NCBI RefSeq assembly: GCF_026248825.1
Contig: NZ_CP110973.1
Span: 3,858,501-3,922,500, forward strand
DNA: 64,000 bases
DNA from: Larkinella insperata
Lineage (GTDB): Bacteria; Bacteroidota; Bacteroidia; Cytophagales; Spirosomataceae
Direction of reading: 5' to 3'
Under the pieces are notes generated by a model, which made no database searches, was not told the origin of the DNA, and worked only from the letters and a program-made list of their open reading frames with translations. Positions 59,995 to 64,000 of the stretch are shown here, piece by piece. A program made the translations under genes and the position numbers. Position 1 is the first letter of the stretch; the number at the start of each line of letters is the position of its first letter.

Positions 59995-61065
59995 TTAAAT
60001 CTTGTGCATCCAGCCGAAGGTGTCTTCAACCTTGCCGGTGCGCAGATCGCTGAGGTAGTTATAGATGCGGGTAGCCAGCGAATCATCTGCCGCTACTTCC
60101 GGCAGCATGTAATCCTTGCCCTGGTAACCGATCAGCGAGTAGGGTGACACCACCACGGCGGTTCCGGCACCGAACGCTTCGGTCAGGTTGCCGTTTTCAA
60201 TTCCGTCGATCACTTCCTGAATCGAAACTTTCCGTTCTTCCACGTCAATGCCCCAGCTCCGGACCACCTGAACGATGCTGTCACGGGTGACGCCTTTCAG
60301 AATCGAATCGGAGGTAGCCGGTGTTACCAGCTTACCGTTGATGACGAACATAATGTTCATCGTGCCCGATTCTTCAATGTATTTATGCTCGATGGCGTCG
60401 GTCCACATCAGCTGGTCGTAGCCTTCCTGTTGCGCCAGCAGCGTCGGATACATTGATCCGGCGTAGTTGCCCGCGCATTTGGCGTAACCAACCCCGCCCG
60501 GTGCCGAGCGGATGTATTCCGTCTCCACTTTCAGCTTCGGCGGTTTGGTGTAATACGCACCGACTGGACAGGTGAAAATGCAGAACCGGTACGTTTTCGA
60601 CGGGGCTACACCCAGATACGTGTCCGTGCCAAACAGGAACGGCCGGATGTACAGCGAGCTGTCCGGGGTGCTGGGTACCCACTCCGCGTCGATCCGCATG
60701 AGGGCTTCCAGACCACCCATGAAAACTTCTTCCGGGATCGTGGCCATGCACATCCGCCTGGCCGATTCGTTCATCCGTTTCCAGTTTTCCAGCGGACGAA
60801 ACAGCTGCACCTCACCCGTTTCTGTTTTATAGGCTTTCATGCCTTCAAAAATCGACTGCCCGTAGTGCAGAGACGACAGCGCCGGGCTGAACGTGAAATC
60901 GCTGAATGGCACCACCTGCAGGTTCTGCCATTGTCCGTCCACAAAATCGGCCACAAACATGTGGTCACAAAAATGCTTGCCAAACGGCAAGTTGTTGAAG
61001 TCGACCTCCGCAATCCGGGAGCGTTCTGCTTTCCTTAGCTCAATGCTTACTAAGTCGGTAGTCAT
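59995..61065 (-). CDS. ilvE: Branched-chain amino acid aminotransferase
   Basis: A 356-residue class IV PLP aminotransferase, start at ATG 61065 (MTTDLVSIELRK). It exchanges amino groups between glutamate and the keto acids of leucine, isoleucine and valine. Motifs: the HCDHMF-like region GKHFCDHMFVADF, LHYGQSIFEGMKAYK near residue 72, YIRPFLFGTD, the PLP-Lys region GVGYAKCAGNYAGSM near 195 and the phosphate-binding EAFGAGTAVVVSP near 310. A -7-like TACATTTG lies on the minus strand at 61121-61128. Confidence 0.94.
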   Translation of the reverse strand: MTTDLVSIELRKAERSRIAEVDFNNLPFGKHFCDHMFVADFVDGQWQNLQVVPFSDFTFSPALSSLHYGQSIFEGMKAYKTETGEVQLFRPLENWKRMNESARRMCMATIPEEVFMGGLEALMRIDAEWVPSTPDSSLYIRPFLFGTDTYLGVAPSKTYRFCIFTCPVGAYYTKPPKLKVETEYIRSAPGGVGYAKCAGNYAGSMYPTLLAQQEGYDQLMWTDAIEHKYIEESGTMNIMFVINGKLVTPATSDSILKGVTRDSIVQVVRSWGIDVEERKVSIQEVIDGIENGNLTEAFGAGTAVVVSPYSLIGYQGKDYMLPEVAADDSLATRIYNYLSDLRTGKVEDTFGWMHKI

Positions 61066-61120
61066 AATGGTAGATGGCAAATCTGAACAACTAAAAAAGC
61101 CGTCAGGGGTTCATAGTCAG

Positions 61121-61128
61121 CAAATGTA
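61121..61128 (-). promoter_or_regulatory. Putative -7 element for ilvE
   Basis: TACATTTG on the minus strand, 56 bases before the ilvE ATG. No obvious -33 TTG. Confidence 0.35.
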
Positions 61129-61230
61129 GAGAAAACTTCAGGAAGTGTCCAGTAAAAAATAGTTGTTATGCTAATTATTTTTTTGCCGGTCGGTTCGCAA
61201 CCTAAAATCCCGGGCTGCAAGGCTTTACCG

Positions 61231-61782
61231 CTAGACACGCGGTTTCCAGATAGTCTCTTCCGCCCCGAGTTCCTGCGCCATTTTTCGACCCAGCACAAAG
61301 AAGTAATCCGATAGCCGGTTGAGGTACTGAATCACCAGCGGATCGACGGTTTCTTCTTCATTCAGGGCAATGGTCAGTCGTTCGGCCCGGCGGCAGACCG
61401 TGCGGGCCAGGTGACAAAACGAAACGGCCTGATGACCGCCCGGCAACACAAACGCCCGCAGTTCGGGCAGTTCGGCGTCCATCTCGTCCATCGTCTTTTC
61501 CAGCAGCACAACATCCGTTTCCAAGATGGCGGGCAGCGGCCTTTTGACGGTTTTTTCCGGGTCGGTTGCCAGCTCGGAGCCAATCGTAAAAAGCCGGTCC
61601 TGAATTTCCTTGAGCAACTCTTTGCGGCTCTCATTCACCGGCTGATCCCGCACGAGGCCGACCCACGAACTGAGTTCATCGACGGTTCCGTAAGCGTCAA
61701 TTCGGTGATGAGCCTTGCTCACCCGCCGTCCGCCGATGAGCGAGGTCTGACCGGTATCGCCGGTTCTGGTGTAAATTTTCAT
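61231..61782 (-). CDS. Cob(I)alamin adenosyltransferase, PduO type
   Basis: A 183-residue PduO-family enzyme that makes adenosylcobalamin from cob(I)alamin and ATP. The N-terminal P-loop-like motif TRTGDTGQTSLIGGRRVSK is diagnostic, followed by RIDAYGTVDELSSWVG, the HLARTVCRRAERL helix and the C-terminal YLNRLSDYFFVLGRKMAQE. Active as a trimer in the cytoplasm. No cobalamin riboswitch was seen upstream. It is a single gene between ilvE and a divergent membrane-protein gene. Confidence 0.95.
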   Translation of the reverse strand: MKIYTRTGDTGQTSLIGGRRVSKAHHRIDAYGTVDELSSWVGLVRDQPVNESRKELLKEIQDRLFTIGSELATDPEKTVKRPLPAILETDVVLLEKTMDEMDAELPELRAFVLPGGHQAVSFCHLARTVCRRAERLTIALNEEETVDPLVIQYLNRLSDYFFVLGRKMAQELGAEETIWKPRV

Positions 61783-61849
61783 TGGATAAGTAATGGCTGG
61801 TCGGGCAAGACCCGTCTTGAGAATCAGTGTTTATAAAGAATTCTTGGTT

Positions 61850-61885
61850 CTACGGCAAAACCGGTGTGGGAACACACCGCCGTAG
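61850..61885. repeat. Bulged hairpin in the divergent region
   Basis: CTACGG/CCGTAG (outer six pairs) and CGGTGTG/CACACCG (inner seven pairs) enclose a four-base loop, with a six-base bulge (CAAAAC) on the left side only. It lies between the adenosyltransferase gene and the next promoter. Confidence 0.7.
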
Positions 61886-61889
61886 CCCG

Positions 61890-61897
61890 TACCTTTG
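61890..61897 (+). promoter_or_regulatory. Putative -7 element for the small membrane protein-queA unit
   Basis: TACCTTTG matches TAnnTTTG, 39 bases before the ATG at 61937. The -33 position is not clear. Confidence 0.4.
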
Positions 61898-61936
61898 CGG
61901 CCCAAAGCCTGTTATCAGGTCAACCAATCAAATTCA

Positions 61937-62446
61937 ATGAAAGTTACCACTTTTGCTATTCGTTTATGGCGGCTGGCCTCTCTGATCGGGTTTGCCTCCA
62001 TGCTTATTTATACGTATACCTCACTGGAAACCACTGTTGCCGTGGGGTTTACGCCCGATAGTCGGCCGGATGTTTTTATCAGTCGGGACTACCTGTTTTA
62101 CGGTTGTGTCGCTATTTTTCTGATTAACAATACGCTGATCAACATGCTGACCAAACTGTTTCCGAAAGTTTCGGGTACGGCGCTGCCCATTCCGCACCAG
62201 CAGCGCTGGCTTCAGCACCGCAGTCAGTTGAACGAGATTTTTCAGAACTGGTTCTACTGCCTGATGGCCGCCGTCAATACCGTTATGGCCCTGGCCCTGG
62301 CGGTTTTGCGCCAGTTAAACAACCAGCTGGGTTCGACGCAATTGGTCGGGCACCAGTGGCTCTTACCGGTTTGCGTCGCCATTATTTTAATTGTGGTCGT
62401 TTCACTGCCGATCCGTCTGGCGATGAAACCCGCTGCCGAGGAATAG
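61937..62446 (+). CDS. Small integral membrane protein
   Basis: A 169-residue protein from the ATG at 61937 (KVTTFAIRLWRLASLIGFAS), with four hydrophobic segments near residues 10-30, 55-75, 105-125 and 140-160. The soluble linker LFPKVSGTALPIPHQQRW joins the second and third. No family recognised. A start at 61895 is possible but adds a hydrophilic leader. The stop is one base before queA, so the two are co-translated. Confidence 0.65.
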   Translation: MKVTTFAIRLWRLASLIGFASMLIYTYTSLETTVAVGFTPDSRPDVFISRDYLFYGCVAIFLINNTLINMLTKLFPKVSGTALPIPHQQRWLQHRSQLNEIFQNWFYCLMAAVNTVMALALAVLRQLNNQLGSTQLVGHQWLLPVCVAIILIVVVSLPIRLAMKPAAEE

Positions 62447-62447
62447 G

Positions 62448-63650
62448 ATGGAGGAACTGCAGCTCAACGATTTTCAGTACAATCTTCCCGATGAACGCAT
62501 TGCCCGGTTTCCGTTGCCCCAGCGCGATCAGTCTAAGTTGCTGGAATACCGTCAGGGCGTAATGGAACACCGTACCTTCTCCGAACTGCCGGATCGGTTG
62601 CCCGCCAGCAGCCTGCTCGTCTTTAATAATACGAAGGTGATTCCGGCCCGGCTTCATTTTCAACGGGCGACGGGCGCGGTCATTGAGTTGTTTCTGCTCA
62701 ACCCGGTGCCCGCCGACCGGCTCGTTACGGAAGCCATGCAGGATCAGCACCAGACGGTTTGGCAGTGCATGATCGGAAACCGCAAACGCTGGAAATCCGA
62801 TGAAACGTTAACAAAAGAGATTCGGGTGGGCGAGCAGACGGTTGTGCTCCGGGCGCTCTGGCACGATGCGGATCGGTCCTTTATTCGGTTTGAGTGGTCC
62901 GGCAGCGACGCCTTTGCGGCCATTCTGCACGAAGCTGGCAAAATACCGTTGCCGCCGTATCTGAGCCGCGATGTTACGGACGCCGATCAGGAGAGCTACC
63001 AAACCGTTTACTCCCGCATTGAGGGGGCGGTGGCGGCCCCAACCGCCGGGCTGCATTTCACCCCCGCCGTGCTGGCTCGACTGGCCCAACGAGGAATTCA
63101 GACGGATTACCTGACGCTTCACGTCGGTGCCGGAACGTTCCAGCCCATCAAAGCAACGGATGTCCGTCAGCATGCTATGCATACCGAGCAGGTGGTTTAC
63201 ACCCGGCAAAACCTGGAAAACCTGCTGGAACATCAGGGCCCGGTAATTGCCGTTGGGACAACCTCCATGCGTTCGCTGGAAAGTTTGTACTGGTTTGGAG
63301 TACGGCTTTTAAAAAACGAAGCCGAGCCGTTTCTGCTGGATCAACAATATGCCTATTCTTTTCCGGAAACTGATTTGCCGGATAGTCGGAAATCCATTAG
63401 GGCGGTCCTGGATCACCTTCAGGGAACCGACCAGCAGCAGGTTGTTGCCCACACAGGCATCTATTGTATGCCCGGTTACCGGTTTCGACTGACAAACGGG
63501 TTGGTTACTAACTTCCACCAGCCCGGTTCTACCTTAATTCTTCTGGTAGCGGCTTTTGTTGGCGAAGACTGGCGGACCATTTATAATGAAGCACTACAAA
63601 ATAACTATCGCTTTTTAAGTTACGGCGACTCCTCGTTGCTTTTGCCCTGA
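62448..63650 (+). CDS. queA: S-adenosylmethionine:tRNA ribosyltransferase-isomerase
   Basis: A 400-residue cytosolic enzyme that transfers the ribose of SAM to preQ1 in tRNA to make epoxyqueuosine. Motifs: LPDERIARFPLPQRDQSKLL near residue 15, LLVFNNTKVIPARL near 60, GAVAAPTAGLHFTP near 190, VGTTSMRSLESLYW near 265 and TNFHQPGSTLILLVAAFVG near 360. About 50 residues longer than the Escherichia coli enzyme, as usual in Bacteroidota. No other queuosine gene is adjacent. Confidence 0.96.
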   Translation: MEELQLNDFQYNLPDERIARFPLPQRDQSKLLEYRQGVMEHRTFSELPDRLPASSLLVFNNTKVIPARLHFQRATGAVIELFLLNPVPADRLVTEAMQDQHQTVWQCMIGNRKRWKSDETLTKEIRVGEQTVVLRALWHDADRSFIRFEWSGSDAFAAILHEAGKIPLPPYLSRDVTDADQESYQTVYSRIEGAVAAPTAGLHFTPAVLARLAQRGIQTDYLTLHVGAGTFQPIKATDVRQHAMHTEQVVYTRQNLENLLEHQGPVIAVGTTSMRSLESLYWFGVRLLKNEAEPFLLDQQYAYSFPETDLPDSRKSIRAVLDHLQGTDQQQVVAHTGIYCMPGYRFRLTNGLVTNFHQPGSTLILLVAAFVGEDWRTIYNEALQNNYRFLSYGDSSLLLP

Positions 63651-63663
63651 AACCGTATCTTTG
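63636..63663 (+). promoter_or_regulatory. Promoter of tyrS inside the end of queA
   Basis: TTG at 63636-63638 and TATCTTTG at 63656-63663, 17 bases apart, match the Bacteroidota promoter pattern. The element overlaps the last codons of queA. Confidence 0.5.
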
Positions 63664-63686
63664 CCCCCAATTTTATTTCATTGAGA

Positions 63687-63720
63687 GTTAGTTACGATTG
63701 AATACCCGATCGTAACTAAC
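63687..63720 (+). promoter_or_regulatory. Leader hairpin before tyrS
   Basis: A 12-base perfect stem GTTAGTTACGAT/ATCGTAACTAAC with a ten-base loop sits between the promoter and the tyrS start, 24 bases before the ATG. It could be a terminator or attenuator, or a simple stabilising stem. No T-box anticodon-like features were established. Confidence 0.6.
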
Positions 63721-63744
63721 TCGTTTACTCATTCAACTTGATCA

Positions 63745-64000
63745 ATGATTGATTTTATTGAAGAACTCCGCTGGCGGGGCATGTTGCAGGACATGATGCC
63801 CGGTACTGAAGAACAACTCCGCAAAGAATCAACCGCCGGATATATTGGTTTCGACCCCACGGCAGCTTCACTGCACATTGGTAACCTGGCCACCATCATG
63901 TTGCTGGTGCATTTTCAACGGGCGGGACACAAACCCTTTGCCCTAGTGGGTGGAGCCACGGGAATGATTGGCGATCCAAGCGGCCGCTCAACCGAACGCG
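63745..64000 (+). CDS. tyrS: Tyrosyl-tRNA synthetase (5' part, cut by window end)
   Basis: Only the first 85 codons are inside the window: FIEELRWRGMLQDMMPGTEE, then AGYIGFDPTAASLHIGNLAT and ALVGGATGMIGDPSGRSTER. The class I HIGH-type motif (LHIGNL) and the GATGMIGDPSGRS loop are those of bacterial TyrRS. It charges tRNA-Tyr in the cytoplasm. Confidence 0.95.
   Translation, partial: MIDFIEELRWRGMLQDMMPGTEEQLRKESTAGYIGFDPTAASLHIGNLATIMLLVHFQRAGHKPFALVGGATGMIGDPSGRSTER

Noticed and set aside
61783..61936. Cobalamin riboswitch near the adenosyltransferase gene
   Set aside because: No B12-box-like sequence or matching long-range pairing was seen; only a single bulged hairpin is present.

Overview
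The window is chromosomal DNA of a Bacteroidota bacterium, most likely a cytophagalean of the Spirosoma/Larkinella type (family inferred by eye, not computed). The evidence is two SusC/SusD pairs, many short lipoproteins with Cys lipoboxes, HmuY haem proteins, a DUF4174 and a DUF4856 protein, few Shine-Dalgarno sites, and a recurring -7 promoter element of the form TAnnTTTG. Gene order and base composition look native throughout. I saw no rRNA, tRNA, CRISPR array, transposase or prophage gene.

Region by region. 1-3.6 kb: CtlX-type citrulline hydrolase, MarR regulator, SDR oxidoreductase preceded by an operator-like dyad, SMP-30/gluconolactonase-like protein. 3.7-10.8 kb: SusC, SusD-like lipoprotein and a small lipoprotein on the minus strand, divergent from an exported M20 amidohydrolase; the pairing suggests peptide or amino-acid-conjugate uptake. 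10.8-16 kb: small exported protein, FucP-type sugar symporter, an ECF sigma factor coupled to a membrane-anchored trypsin-like protease with an anti-sigma-like N-terminus, a small divergent lipoprotein, and a YD-repeat-like lipoprotein. 16.3-26.9 kb: a haem-acquisition island of two converging arms, hmuTUVS plus a small HMA-like protein, hmuY, a small Cys protein and a DUF4856 lipoprotein on the plus strand, and a second, larger HmuY plus its TonB-dependent receptor on the minus strand. 27-37.6 kb: exported agmatine-deiminase-like lipoprotein, then a minus-strand run reading adaptor, TolC, ATPase, two permeases, sigma-54-type response regulator, histidine kinase. 37.7-44 kb: S9 peptidase, catalase, a decayed RidA pseudogene, cysteine hydrolase, beta-lactamase-like hydrolase. 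44-51.9 kb: pyrB, DUF3592 protein, lgt, yidD, a divergent GroES-like protein, DUF4174 protein, sialate O-acetylesterase, two unknown small proteins and a collagen-like lipoprotein. 52.3-57.3 kb: second SusC/SusD pair. 57.4-64 kb: a 401-residue protein carrying the DxDDTAM motif of class II terpene cyclases, two lipoproteins, ilvE, a cobalamin adenosyltransferase, a small membrane protein, queA and the start of tyrS (cut by the window end).

The functional themes are outer-membrane nutrient capture (two Sus systems, haem receptor and haemophores), envelope stress and export (sigma/protease pair, MacAB-TolC with its own two-component system) and core housekeeping genes. The observations most worth following are the DxDDTAM protein, the sigma/protease pair, the two-armed haem island with shared AT-rich dyads, the tandem dyads before the exporter operon, and the RidA pseudogene whose inactivating lesions can be read directly.
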